In this document: in pieces, positions 49,016 to 60,545 of the stretch | Layout of the letters: every line of letters starts with the position of its first letter | Position numbering within the stretch: the first letter of the stretch is position 1 | NCBI GenBank assembly: GCA_947034895.1 | Contig: OX344763.1 | Location: 19,995,001 to 20,059,000 of the forward strand | Direction: 5' to 3' | Length of the DNA stretch: 64,000 nucleotides | DNA from: Rhytidiadelphus loreus | Lineage: Eukaryota; Streptophyta; Bryopsida; Hypnales; Hylocomiaceae | Notes under the pieces: generated by a model | What the model saw: the letters and a program-made list of their open reading frames with translations, nothing else | The model's database searches: none | What the model was told of the DNA's origin: nothing | Position numbers and translations under genes: made by a program

Positions 49016-51863
49016 ATGGATTCCGATTCCATCTCTATCGAAAGAATGGATTTGTCGATGAGCGATTCCGAAATTCCTGAGAGGTCCACTGCGCCTACTG
49101 TGCAATGCGAAGGACTACCCCGTCGGCTCTGGAACACGAAGTGTGTCACTCTGTTTAATGATGATGGAACACTTGTTGCAGAGGGGACTTGCCACAGCGT
49201 GAAGTCTGACCTGGTTCTTGGTGCAAATGGTCCTCTTGGCGATACTCATGTAGCAGTGCACATTTCGATGTCTCATTCTGAAGTAGACATTTCGCATGAG
49301 CAGGTGTACTCTTTAATAGCTTGGCCTATTAAGTTAGTCCACTATCGTGGGGCAAGTCTGCATGACCATGAGGCACAGGATAATTTCAACTGCCTACAAG
49401 CGAGTGAGTCTATTAAACCCACCGGCATTAACATCAGCCCGGCCGTATACAAGTATTATGAGGAATCCACCCCGTGAGACGTCCCTCAAATCTAAGGATT
49501 TACTCACTCAACATTCTATCAATGAAGTGTCCAGCAAAGTGTGTTGTAGTCGAAATTGCGTTCAGCCGTTTCCAAGGGAGAAGATTCGAGCCTTTCAGGA
49601 ACGCATGTACAAGAATTCGACATTTAAGCACAGATCATTCATGAAGAGTGACGTGCATAGATCAGTTCATTATGACTCCCGTGGGAGGAAGTTGGTGACG
49701 GTGGAAGAGATTCCTGTGTGCTTGCGAGCGTGGATGCACATTTCTGGAGTTCCGGAAAGCACATTCTACCGCTACCTAACATACATGAGGGACGGACGGG
49801 AAGCAATGGACCATGGTAATTCAGGATTGTTGAAGCCAAGGAAGCACACCAAACAAGCCACTGCTACGTTGAAATGCATATTAGATAAAGAGGCGGATCA
49901 CATGCCACATCGTACTCGAACTATGAAGTCTGGGGAAAAAGTTGTGTCCATGTGTCTTCCTGCTACTTTTCAATGGAAGGGGAAAATGAAGGAAATTAAC
50001 GATGCGAATGCTGCCTTTGGATTGCCCAAGGTTTCAATTTCGAACTTAAGCAAAATCAGATCTTCAAGGTTTTCGGAGTACGAGGTCAAAAAACCGGGGG
50101 ACAATTTTGCTAGGTGTGCTACTTGTGACAAATTACAGAGCCTTAGAAAAGGTGCTCTTGCTGGGTCTCATACTGCTCTCATGTGGTCTCGAAGGTTGGA
50201 CAAACATCTCGCCATTGCTCGTGCTCATAGGGAGTTGTACTATGTGAATCGTTATCGGTCGCATACATGTCCACATGAGTGCCTAACAATTATGCATGAC
50301 AAGATGGATCATTCTAAAACTGCTTGTCCAGTCTTCTCACACAAGACAAAAGATGTGGATGGCCTCTTGAAGTTGCCCGTATCCGTCACTGGCATGATTG
50401 CACATGGTCATGGTGATGTGCGATATGCACATTATGGCTTGGATCTCTTTCCTCACGATTCAAACTACACCATTGGCTCCATGGTGAAGTTATTACGGGA
50501 TTTGGAATTGCCACCAAAGTCTTCTTCTCGACAATTGTTAGTGGGGTCGGGGTCCACAAATTTGTTCAAGGCGGTGTTGAAGGGTGTAGAGATGTGCGAA
50601 GCGTCACTCCCCCCACCGCCTCAGAACTTAGTTCCAGCGATGCCATTGCCACCCATTCTGAATGTGCAGATGGACAATGCTACTGGGGACAACAAGAACA
50701 GATATGTTTTTTGTTTCTGGTCTCTACTTGTCGCTAAAAAGATATTTCGTGAAATATATGTGAACTTCATGATTGTGGGTCATACGCACGACGACATTGA
50801 TGCCTTGTTTGGAAGGTGGAGTATGCAATTGAAAAAGGAGAACTTTCCTACAGTCCCATCACTAATGAAGTCATTCATGGATGTGGAATCCATTCCCACT
50901 ATTCCTCACCTTATAGAAGAAGTGCCTGATTTCAAAGGTTTCATTGCAGGTGCATTTGTGGATGGTGGTGACATTCTTGTTGGACACACGAAGCCACAAC
51001 AAGTAAAGTTTTACTTAGATTCAACGGGGTGTCCAATCATGAAGTACAAACTGTTGTGCACTGATGTTGAATGGTTAGGAGATGATGGTAGAGGAATTAA
51101 GCTGTGGAAAGAAGATGATGAAGGGCAAAGTTTGTAGCCGCGTGGTTCACCAATGCCAGTTCCCTTGAAGGCAATGAGAGGTGTAGAAGAGATTGTGAAA
51201 GGTGTATCTGGATTCATGAAATACTGGGAGAACTTGTGCAATGCGGACGTTACGGGGGAATGTCGGAGGCGCTATGAGCATGTGGTGCACTATTGGAGTG
51301 ATGTGAAGGTAGCTTTGTAGGAACCACTACCTGCATCTACTGTTTTGAGGGATGGATTTTGGCCAACTACTCGTGTTCAAGCAACTCCTGTGGATCATTT
51401 ATGTGAAGATGGTGAGGACCGTGAAGAGTACGCGGAAGATGACGCATACGTTGGGCCATTGAGTGGTCGCCCGCAACCATCTTTCCGTGTGGGTCGGGAT
51501 CTTTTTAAGGGCTATTTTGTTGCAGTTCGGCCCGCTGATGGTGACACTCATCCTGTTTGGATTGCAAGGGCATTGTCTGATCCAAATTGTAATCGGGAGA
51601 AACCGAATTGTATACAGATTCAGTATTACCATCCAACATCAAGAGATCAAGATGTTCAAGACTTTTATACAGGATGGGACAGCGAAACAGGTCTGCGTTG
51701 GAAGGTTGATGAAACCGAGCCACCTCTTTGGGAAAAGACGAATGCTCTTATGACAGCGTGGAGGTCTCAGATTAGAAGAGATACCATTCAATGCGTTATC
51801 AAGATCCCTGCTGCTCAAATTGAAGTCATCAACCAAAGTTTGGCTTCATATACCTCATCTTGA
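49016..51863 (+). pseudogene. Element A DUF7869-like transposase
   Basis: About 950 codons. ATG at 49,016 follows a CTAG acceptor; an homologous ATG starts element B's gene. Order: N-terminal region 'TKCVTLFNDDG'; a possible zinc motif 'VCCSRNCVQPFP'; 'STFYRYL' helix region; 'RCATCDKLQ'; then candidate RNase-H-fold acidic residues in 'MHDKMDHSKTA' (about residue 426), 'QMDNATGDNKNR' (about 552) and 'GHTHDDIDALFGRW' (about 590); C-terminal 'GFWPTTR' and 'SFRVGRD' blocks; TGA at 51,861. The D-x-N-NK and GHTH motifs are those of DUF7869. Lesions: a one-base shift in the CCCC run near 49,471-49,474, and in-frame TAGs at 51,135 and 51,318. Alignment with element B shows equal length across both TAGs, so no introns hide them. 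Transposase role is inferred from the acidic motifs, conservation in two TIR elements and position. Confidence 0.8.
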
Positions 51864-52620
51864 GCACAATGGTTATTGAAGAGATTTTTATAATGTTGCA
51901 ATAGAATGTTTTTATTTTCATTTTTAATGTATATAGTGTGCTTCACATAATTGAGAGTTTGTAGTAGAAGAACAATATTTCCAATTTTTTTTATAGTTTG
52001 CTATTGCTAAACAGTTAAATGGTGTATGTTTTGTCTTTACAAATAAATACATTTTCATATAGTATTAATTCATTTGTCACGTTATTTGTTTACTTGTTTA
52101 TTATCTACATACATTTCATTTGAAATTGTAGTGCAACTAGAAAAAAATAGATAGTGGGTATACCCACTTTTTACTATGTTAACGTGTGAAGCACTTGTCA
52201 CATATTACATAGGGGGCTGATTGGTTGTTAAAACTTCCTTTCCTGCAAAGCTCACTTCGGCTGCAAAGCTCACTTCAAAACACCAATTCATGTATTTTTC
52301 TCTTGTGGTCATACGAATTCAATGAGAATCGAACCCAGACCGCTTCAATGAGAGAAACATCCCTGAACACATTGTGCTTTATGTCGGAGTTAATGACTTG
52401 GTGTTCGGGATATGACATTCTCTTCACTTATACAAATCAGAACACTGATTTACATAGATCGGAATGAACTCTAAGACTCTGAAAACCAATGAACTCTCAT
52501 TTTAATGGAAATTACAATTGCCAAGCCATTCATTTAGTGTTTATCAACTTGAATCGGGTAGACCTCAAATTCGATTAAAAGGTGGCTAAATTGACAATAT
52601 TATTTTGAGAGCGTCCGACT
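51864..52620. other. Element A right subterminal region
   Basis: AT-rich 3' flank. 'ctctcattttaatg' at 52,493-52,506 repeats the inner part of the right terminus, a likely subterminal transposase-binding word. No coding sequence. Confidence 0.45.
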
Positions 52621-52640
52621 CTCTCATTTTAATGAATATA
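52621..52640 (-). repeat. Element A right terminal inverted repeat
   Basis: Reversed it reads TATATTCATTAAAATGAGAG, 19 of 20 matching the left end. The partner target duplication gcgtttttg follows at 52,641-52,649. Confidence 0.85.
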
Positions 52641-53828
52641 GCGTTTTTGCCCCGATAGGTGCACTCTCAATTTGTTAGACCACACGTCTTGCACTCGTGA
52701 ACGTGGAGTGCAAGCACTCTTGAGTTGCCTATATCTATCGCAGGTTCCACAACGAGAAAAACTATCTCCTCTAGCCTTTGGAGCATACTCTGGAAAAGAT
52801 TGACGACGTATGTTGCTCAATCCACTAGCCGAAATATGTTGCAATTGAAGTGAGGAATTGACATTGTTAATCTGTGGCAACTTGTCCTTCCAACGAAATG
52901 TAGACGGTAGGACCATGGAGGGGACTTTCTCCCCAGACTCAAGGGTCCTCGATTTGTGAGGCATCGTGTCCGCTTCATTCTCCACTAACAATCGAAGAGT
53001 TGTTGTTGCTTGCAAAGTGTGTGTCCGAGGTTTTTTCATTCCAAGGTTGCCATGATGCTCCGATTTTTGGTCATCTTTTGCCATCTTCTTGTATCTATAA
53101 AAGGTAGCCTTCGATACTCCATGGATGGCACACCAAGCCACCGAACAAATTTCATGGTTTGCCAAGGTGATCATGTCTCTTCCATTGGAATCAATGTGGG
53201 TTTGCTTGTGCACGTCAAGCAGACGTGACTTGCGCTAGAACACTCCACCGTCAATATGAAGTAGAGACCGAACAGCTTGAATCTGACCACGTGGAAATGG
53301 TTGCAAGCAATTCTTCTGGCAACATTTCATACTAGAAACATCAGCAATTGCTTGCTCTGTGAGGAGGGCTTCTTTCTTCGGGAGATTAGTAGGCTCAGTC
53401 CTCTCCCGTGAGCTTTCATAGGAGCGAACTCCAGTCCGAACACGCCGCCTTGAACCGTTTGAAGAGATTGCAGAATTGAAGAGATGCGTTTGCTCGTGAT
53501 CATAAAAGCTGGCACCATTAAGGTAGACTCTAGATATGTGCCAAGAGTGCATAGACCACATCCACTCCGACGGAACATGTGCCTCACACAAAGACTCTGC
53601 AATTTGAATTGCAACCCGGTCATCACCAAGTGGTTGCCCGTCCATGTCAATGACGAGATCTGCATCAACACTATGACAAATTCCTTTTGCCACCTCTACC
53701 CCCTCTTCATTTTTGAGTGTGACGCATTTGGTATACCAAGAAGCTCGAGGAAATCCCTCGTAGGCTGCGACACCCGGAGGCAAAGTTGGCACTGGAACTA
53801 TAAACTCGTTGGCATCTAAAGTATCCAT
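52641..53828 (-). pseudogene. Element B DUF7869-like transposase, 5' part
   Basis: ATG at 53,828 follows a CGCAG acceptor. Contains 'TKCVTLKNEEG', 'KCCQKNCLQPFPRG', 'ATFYRYKKMAKD' and 'RCGTCDRYRQL', each matching element A's protein in order. It ends at 'VHLSGQK', where element A begins; the sequence resumes at 35,452 with the same residues 'QKAHRD'. One in-frame TAG at 53,235-53,237 aligns with a Lys of element A's protein. So this gene has two strikes besides the insertion: this TAG and the 14-bp duplication in the other half. Confidence 0.8.
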
Positions 53829-53870
53829 TCTGCGCGTGAAAGAACACCAATTAATTCATACTGTTGTGAG

Positions 53871-53889
53871 TATCCTCGAGGCGAGGATA
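53871..53889. promoter_or_regulatory. Element B palindrome near transposase start
   Basis: TATCCTCG-AGG-CGAGGATA, 43 bp upstream of the ATG at 53,828. Confidence 0.85.
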
Positions 53890-54139
53890 AAAAACAAGTA
53901 CGACACATTGACAAAATCAGGGGCAAAGTGACTTCCAGTGGAGGGTAAAATTGTAAACCATTTTGTGATCATGTATACTAATCCATCCACCTAGACTAAT
54001 GAAGTTAAAATGCGACGAATTAGCACAACAGAACCAAAAAACAGAATCTAATCTATCATCTTTGCATTCCTTAGAACAATCAGAATTATATTACTTCATC
54101 TACCAAACACTCTAAACTACGAGTATGAAAAGCAAAAGG

Positions 54140-54158
54140 TATCTTCGATTCGAAGATA
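54140..54158. promoter_or_regulatory. Element B palindrome, TTCG variant
   Basis: TATCTTCG-ATT-CGAAGATA: both arms carry the compensating change (CTCG to TTCG, CGAG to CGAA). Confidence 0.85.
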
Positions 54159-54307
54159 GCAGACGTCAAAGATTGAGAGATTTTATGCATTCCCCCTCAT
54201 TAGACTGTCAGAATGATTATGTATGTAAACTCTGTATATCATCTCGAATGTTAGTGAATGTCTTCCTTTGTCTATGGTTATTATTTACATTCTATGCATT
54301 TGGGATA

Positions 54308-54646
54308 TTATCCTCGGCTCGAGGATAACCTCCATACAAGTGTGTGATTATTCTCTAGTCTACGATAACCTCCATGCATGTCTGTGATTATCCTCGAGCC
54401 GTGGATAATCTCCAACATGTCCGTGACTATCCTCGAACCGAGGATAACCTCCATCCTATCCGTGATTATCCTCGGACCGAGGATAACTTCCATGCATGTG
54501 TGTGATTATCCTCGGACCGAGGATAACCTCCATGCATGTATGTGATTATCCCCTAGACGAGGATATCCAACATGCATGTTTCGGATTATCCTTGAACCGA
54601 AGATAACCTCCATGCATGTTTCGGATTATCCTCGAACCGAAGATAA
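54308..54646. promoter_or_regulatory. Element B 40-bp-phased palindrome array, 9 units
   Basis: Nine palindromes at 54,308, 54,348, 54,388, 54,427, 54,466, 54,506, 54,546, 54,586 and 54,626. Each is 21 bp with 9-bp arms TTATCCTCG/CGAGGATAA and a variable 3-bp centre. Spacers are conserved too ('acctccatgcatgt'), so this is a true tandem array. Several units have decayed arms (54,348 and 54,546). It lies upstream of the transposase gene on its leader side. Confidence 0.95.
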
Positions 54647-54659
54647 CCTCCATGCACGT

Positions 54660-55140
54660 ATGTGTTAGAGAAATTTATAGTTCCGATATTTACGGCGTGA
54701 AAATCGGTTGTTCTTTCTCGAACATAACATACGAAGAACAACACTTGAGACGTGACACTGGAATTCTGAATACGCGATGAATCGGAGGACTAAATAATAC
54801 TGCATGTACCTTTGCTTAAAACTGAGGAGCAAGAACAGGAATCTAGCATTCAGTGAAGAGGGAAGAAGGGAAGTAGAGGAACTTACGACAACCCGTGCGA
54901 AACTAAGCCACCTACTCACATAAACATGTAAATGAATGCAAAAACATAAGTTCAAAGGCCGTGCGGTAGCAATGTCAGCAAGAGGCCGCGGAGGAGGGAA
55001 ATCTGGAAAACACGAGAGAGGGAATGAGGTGCTCGAGGAAGAGAGACGATGCATACACTAGCGGGAGAAAATGAGCGGGAAATTCAACGGCATTTGAGTT
55101 CTTCATGATTTTCTGGACGTAGGGGAGAAGTACTTGCTCG
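54660..55140. other. GC-richer leader-like block
   Basis: Purine-rich plus strand ('gaggaagagagacg', 'ggccgcggaggaggg'). A long minus-strand frame here is Ser/Leu-rich low complexity and not convincing. Possibly promoter or leader of element B's transposase gene. Confidence 0.35.
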
Positions 55141-58100
55141 GATTAGGGGGCCGTTGACATTCGATTCGCCCACATAATGACAACGATGTGGAATATGAAG
55201 GAGCTTTTCATTAATAGAATTGGAATCTGACGTAGCCGATCTTTTTATGATTTAAATAGGGGAATTTATATTTTGTGGAATTCATGGCAGTCACCTTTTT
55301 CCGGAGAATGTGGAAATATTCTTTGAAAGCATAGCGGAATTTAGAATTTGGCAAATTTGGCAATTCATACACCACCCGCCAATCAACCTTCTTTTTAAAA
55401 TAGTTTATTCTTAAGTCTGATTTAGATGAATGTATAGGGGAGGTATCCACACCAATTTGGCACATGGTGGGTCCAATGTGCATTGGCTATAATCAAAATT
55501 GTACCTATTGTAAGCTTTCAATAGGGAATGAAGTTAGGGCTTTAGGGTATAAGGATTAAGGTTTTTAGGGTACCCTCGGGAGGGTGGGTGGGACATCCTT
55601 TTTCAAGGCTGTTCCTACCAAATTTCTACCACATTTTCACCATACATTACAACACTTATCATTTATTAGCAAATAGTTTTCATCCTTCTTCCACACATAC
55701 ACTGACCCTTCATTTATCTTTGAAAAACATTTCTATAGAAGTTTTTGCCAGATTACAATCATGGCATATCTATAATAGCTTCATATTTCTCTATAGTCTT
55801 TTTCTAAATTACAACATATGACCTGCCTATTTTTATGCACACTATATAGCATAATATTAAGCAACCCTAAGTAATTGTTTGATTCTCTAGGTCTTGTATT
55901 TAGCCATCTTGATAATATCCTCAAAGAAGCTATAGCTCTCACCTGTCCCCATGACCCACCACACATCGCAATGTTAGGTTGATCGTAGACGAGGTGTCTA
56001 CAAGCTACAGCAGTTTGTTATCACTGTTTGCTTTGACAACATTACCACAGATTAGCCTAACAAATTCCAAGAGAAACGACAAACACATGTAAAGAAAAAA
56101 CATAAGCCAAGGAAAAAACATATGCAAGGGAAAAAAATCTCTTTCAGAACTTGGGATGCAGCCATATCTGCCTCGAGTACCCCCCAGCAACAGCTTACTG
56201 ATGATACCGTTTATCGACAGAACCTCAGCTTCGGCGACTTGCCACGAAACATACTGCTGCTCCCCTTTTATTCTTTTTCCGAACAAGTGACTCAGCCGGG
56301 GCCACCTCGCCCCCATGTGCCGGCACTCCTTCTGATGACTTAGCCACAGCCCCATACTGTGGCCGTTATTCACCCGTTTTATTTGACTGTATACAGTTTT
56401 TTAACAAATGGTACTTTTTGCTTCAGTTATTAAGTTAATCCCCACTAATCTAGATTGAGGGGTACTTTGTCTGGTATCATTCACGTAAGTTTCTGCTTAG
56501 TACCTCATTTTACCCACTCTTTATCCTTATAGTGAAGGTATGATGGGAGGGAGGGTGGGTCAGATCATGGCTGATGGGTCAAATTATTGACTGGTTATCT
56601 TCACCAAGTCAATATTAGCCTACATATTGGACTACATTATGTAGTCTTAACAAATGATTATCTGTCCATACTTGTGACATTGACTCATTTGTATATATTA
56701 TCCATATGGAACCTATATTTACCCATATTGGATAATATTTAACATTTTTTCTTTTTCTCATTTTTCTCTTTTTTTCTTTACTTTTTCAAAGCTTGTGATC
56801 ACACATAAACTTTTACTTAAAATGACACATTACTCTATGTAACATGTCTATGGGTTTAGGGTTTAGGGTTTAGGGTGTAGGGTGTAAGGTTTTAACAAAG
56901 TCTTGAAGAAATGTAAATTATATGTTCATGAATTCAATATTTTTTATCATTAAGATTTTGCGGATTATATTGACAATTCATATTTGCTTTTGAAATTCCA
57001 TATCCAGAAGTTTAAGGATGTTTCTTATTTAGATTTATAGGTTTTGGGTTTAGGGTTTTCACATTAAAGCACACGATTAAATATAATAGTTTCTATTTTG
57101 AATATTATTAGTTCTAATTAATAAATGATGTCCAAAGTTGTTGACTTTTAAATGACCGTACAATCTCGAATTTAATGTCATGAAAAATATACACAACTTT
57201 GAGTTCCATTATTCAGAATAAAGAATAATGTACAATTGTGAATTTTTTAAGATTCAATTCTATAAAATGTAGTTCTTGTAATAGTTTCTTTTCCAGAATG
57301 TTTTAACACATTCTAAGAAATTTGCATTTATAGAGGAGCACATTGGAAATGAAAGAAGAAACGAAGCCATTGATGTTGTACTTCTTAGAATTGAAATTTT
57401 AATGAGGACAACTAGAGCAGAAACAGAAAATATTGTACGAGTTAAATTATGATAAAAAAATTTGAAAGAATAATGATTCTTCAACATAGTATATTATTCT
57501 GTTCAATTGTTTTTTTAAATTAGAATGATTAAGGGGGAAAACCAAAAGTTTGCACAACAATGTAAAGAAGTACTATAAAAATATTTAAAAAAATCTTTTA
57601 AAAATTAAAAAGAAATAAAAAGCAAATGTTTCAATATTTCAAAAAGAAAGTAGGATACTTGAACTATACAAAGTAGGACCCCTATTTTTACAAGCTTGGT
57701 AACTATATGAAGAGTAAAAAATTTCAAAGACCTTTGTTCTAAGAAGTCATCCTGTCCACTTTCATCACATTCGAATTTCGAAGCTATGATTTGAAGAATA
57801 ATTGGCTTCAAATGGGCCTACTTTGTTAGGACATTGAAATGAATGATGGATTTTGTATTCATTTGCTAACAATCATTATTATTAACTCCATCATGGTTTA
57901 GAGACTTGAACCACTTCAATGTCTCATAAAATTATAATCATTAATATGAGAGTTTCACCTCCTAGAAATGAATGTATTACAACGTATTGCATACTATGAC
58001 TTCGAAATTGTATGAAAATACTATATTCTATAAGTTTGAGAAATTCTTTACATCTTGTATAATTTAAACACATAATTATTCAAAAAATGTAAGTTATGTA

Positions 58101-59120
58101 TCAATGAAAGGCCTATTTTTTAACTACTATGAACAATTTTGAGTGTTGTACTTTTAGAATTGTGTCATGAAAACTTTTCAATAAACAAAATATTATATCA
58201 AAATCATTCTTAATCTTTTTAAAATGGAATTAATTAATAAAACAAGCCAAGAGTACTTTGTACTTTAAAAACTAAACTCAATGCACAACAATCATGGAAT
58301 TTTAATGAAGACAACCGAGTGAAAAAAACGTAGAAGTTTCATTTTTTTTGCCATTCCACCCTGAAACCTATTCCATGAATTGAGAAATAATAGTTCTTCA
58401 AACTACAAAACATGAATACTTCATTTATATTTTTTGTTGTAAAGAACCAAACAACTCGCACCAAATTAATTCACAGAAGAATCATAATTTAAAGTTCAAA
58501 AAATTTTCAACTTCTACATTTTATTTCTTGTCCCAATTAGTGGTTATTCCATACCTTTTTAAATGTTAAATCTTTAAAATATGGTGTTTAGACCTTTAAG
58601 GGTGAGAAGTATCTAAAAAGTAAAAGTTCTTTATAATTTAAAAAAAACAAATTGTAAAATTAAAGAGTTTATTATTTATTATTCTTTTATTAATGACAAT
58701 ACTTTGTATTACATATAGAATTTTAGTGTATGGAATGCCCAAAATGTAATGTAAGCTTTGAATAGAGTATAGAATTTGAAAATTGTGTTTCGGTGCATAA
58801 GTTCTAAAGATGCTTGATTCATTTGAAATTTAAAGTAAATTCCAAAAAGCTCAAAAAACACGTTGGTCATTTAGGGTGTTGAAACCCTAAACAATTTAGA
58901 AATATCATTGATTGAATTCTATTCAAATTTGATTAAATTAGCACATATGAAAAATCCCAATGGATATGGAGTATTTCCCACATTCTTGTGGTATGAAGAG
59001 AAAGTCTACATTCAATCAAAAAATTTGAAACAAATGAATTATGGTGCTGGAAGATATCATACACACTTTGACAATTGTTTGATTTATGTGTTCAATAACT
59101 CTTAGTCCCATTAGAGGGAC
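55141..59120. other. Element B core spacer
   Basis: AT-rich, no gene recognised. Telomere-like 'gggtttagggtttaggg' at 56,855-56,885, with a weaker 'gggtttagggtt' at 57,045. A GC-richer 56,130-56,350 block with an open minus-strand frame (QYVSWQVAEAEV...) has no recognisable family. 'ttttaatgaggacaac' near 57,400 recurs diverged near 58,300. Confidence 0.35.
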
Positions 59121-59124
59121 TCTT

Positions 59125-59695
59125 CAAATTCCTTAACTCCTCAATGACACCAAGGCCATTTCCTTGTCAATGAGTGACAAACAATCTTGCCGTATAGGAC
59201 ACAAATGCAACTATTCATGCTTTAGAATTTGTGTGGAAAGGAAAGATCATGTACAATAGTTTGTTGTGCAATGAGTACTTTTTCATTTTTTTAAGCCAAC
59301 AATACATCTAGTGACACAACAAACGATATCCATGATCATGATTGACCTAGAATTCAAGGATTAATTTTTTTTTTAACTACCAACATTTAGAGAGCCCAAA
59401 TGTCATGAAATATAATCTGTGGTTGTATAGTCAATTCTTTGAAATTGAATGCCACCTCTTTGAATAACTTGTGACCTACAAAAACTTAGTGAAATGAAGT
59501 TCTCTTACATTCTTTAAAGCATAATGACTATAAGGCCATTTTCTAGTCAATTAATGACAAAGAATCTTTATATGTAGAACAAAAATGCAACTATTCATTG
59601 TCCAAAAAGTATGTAGAAAGGGAAGATTATCTACAATAGTTTGTCTTCCTATGTGTATTTTTTAGGGTTTATTTAAACCAACAATTCCCACAGGG
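59125..59695. repeat. Two direct repeats of ~180 bp
   Basis: 59,125-59,310 and 59,505-59,695 share 'aatgcaactattcat', 'ggccatttNNtNgtcaat' and 'acaatagtttgt' phrases in order, about 380 bp apart. Confidence 0.6.
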
Positions 59696-59904
59696 ACAAA
59701 ATAGATGATTTCTGCAGTGACCAATCAATCGTTTAAGGCTTAAGGTCTTAAGGACACCTACGTGTAGAGGGCCCCAAGCTCAAAACTAGGGTTTCGCGAT
59801 GTACATTTGGCAAAATAGGTTTGGGACAGGTAATAGGCTCGGCATGGTAGGTTTAGGGTTTAGAATTGTGGGTTGAGGAAATAGGGTTTAGGGAGCCAGC
59901 AGGC

Positions 59905-60180
59905 TCAAGAATGTACGTTTTGGAGGTTGAAGACTTGGGAACGCAGGTTTGAGAGTTCGAAGACTCATAAACGTAGGTTTAGGAACGTACATTTATGAGG
60001 TTGAAGACTTGGAAACATAGGTTTGGGAGTTTGCAGACTAATGAATGTAGGTTCGGGAGTTCGTAGACTCTTGAACGTAGGTTCGGGAGGTTGCCGGTTC
60101 GGGAACGTAGGTTCGGTCGCAGGTTCGGTCGCAGGTTCAGGCGGTCGAAGGCTCGGGCTCGGTCGCAGGCTTGGGCGGTC
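59905..60180. repeat. Degenerate ~35-bp tandem repeat
   Basis: Cycles of 'gaacgtaggttcgggagttcg' and 'gttgaagacttgg'; the right end shortens to 'ggttcggtcgca' repeats. Confidence 0.65.
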
Positions 60181-60545
60181 ATCTCTCCGGCGCGAGGGTT
60201 CACCATCATTCTGCAGCGCGAGGGTTCAGGGTTCAGCGTTTGCAGCGCAATCTCTCCAGCGCGGGTTTCCAGGGCGGTTGTAGTCTTCTTCCGTGTGTTG
60301 CTTGCAGTGTTGGGAGCTTTAGTGGCGGAACTGATGCAACTTGAGGTGCGGGATGGGAGGTGAAGCGCGGGAGGGGCGTGAGGCACGGGAGGCGCAAGGA
60401 GGCGCAACGCGTGGAGGGGCGAGAGGCGCAGCGCGGGAGGTGCAGCGCGTGCAGCGTAGCTGAAGCAAGAGGAGGCGCGGGAGGCGCGGGAGCTGAAGCA
60501 AGAGGAGGTGAAGGAGCGACATTGGCTGCTGTTTCAAGCAGGGTT
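60180..60545. repeat. GC-rich block in element B core
   Basis: Repeats of 'gcgggaggcgc', 'gcagcgcgag' and 'gaggcgcaa'. Similar in composition and wording to 44,740-45,230 of element A ('gcagcgcgaggg' is in both). Open frames on both strands come from composition. Confidence 0.6.

Larger units (their letters stand above)
35453..52640. mobile_element. Element A: ~17.2-kb TIR transposon nested in element B
   Basis: Bounded by a 20-bp inverted repeat with one mismatch (35,458-35,477 and 52,621-52,640). It splits one gene of element B, whose halves rejoin in order and strand. Contents: phosphatase-like gene and ParB/methylase-like gene on the minus strand at left; a non-coding core with palindrome arrays, a GC-rich block and three tandem repeats; a DUF7869-like gene on the plus strand at right. 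It carries its own palindrome family, absent from element B. Several lesions show that this copy is probably no longer autonomous. Confidence 0.85.

Noticed and set aside
37060..53237. TAG as a reassigned sense codon
   Set aside because: The possible phosphatase gene also ends on TAG (36,176), one gene is otherwise broken by frameshifts, and host codes of land plants are standard; kept only as a stop-bias observation.
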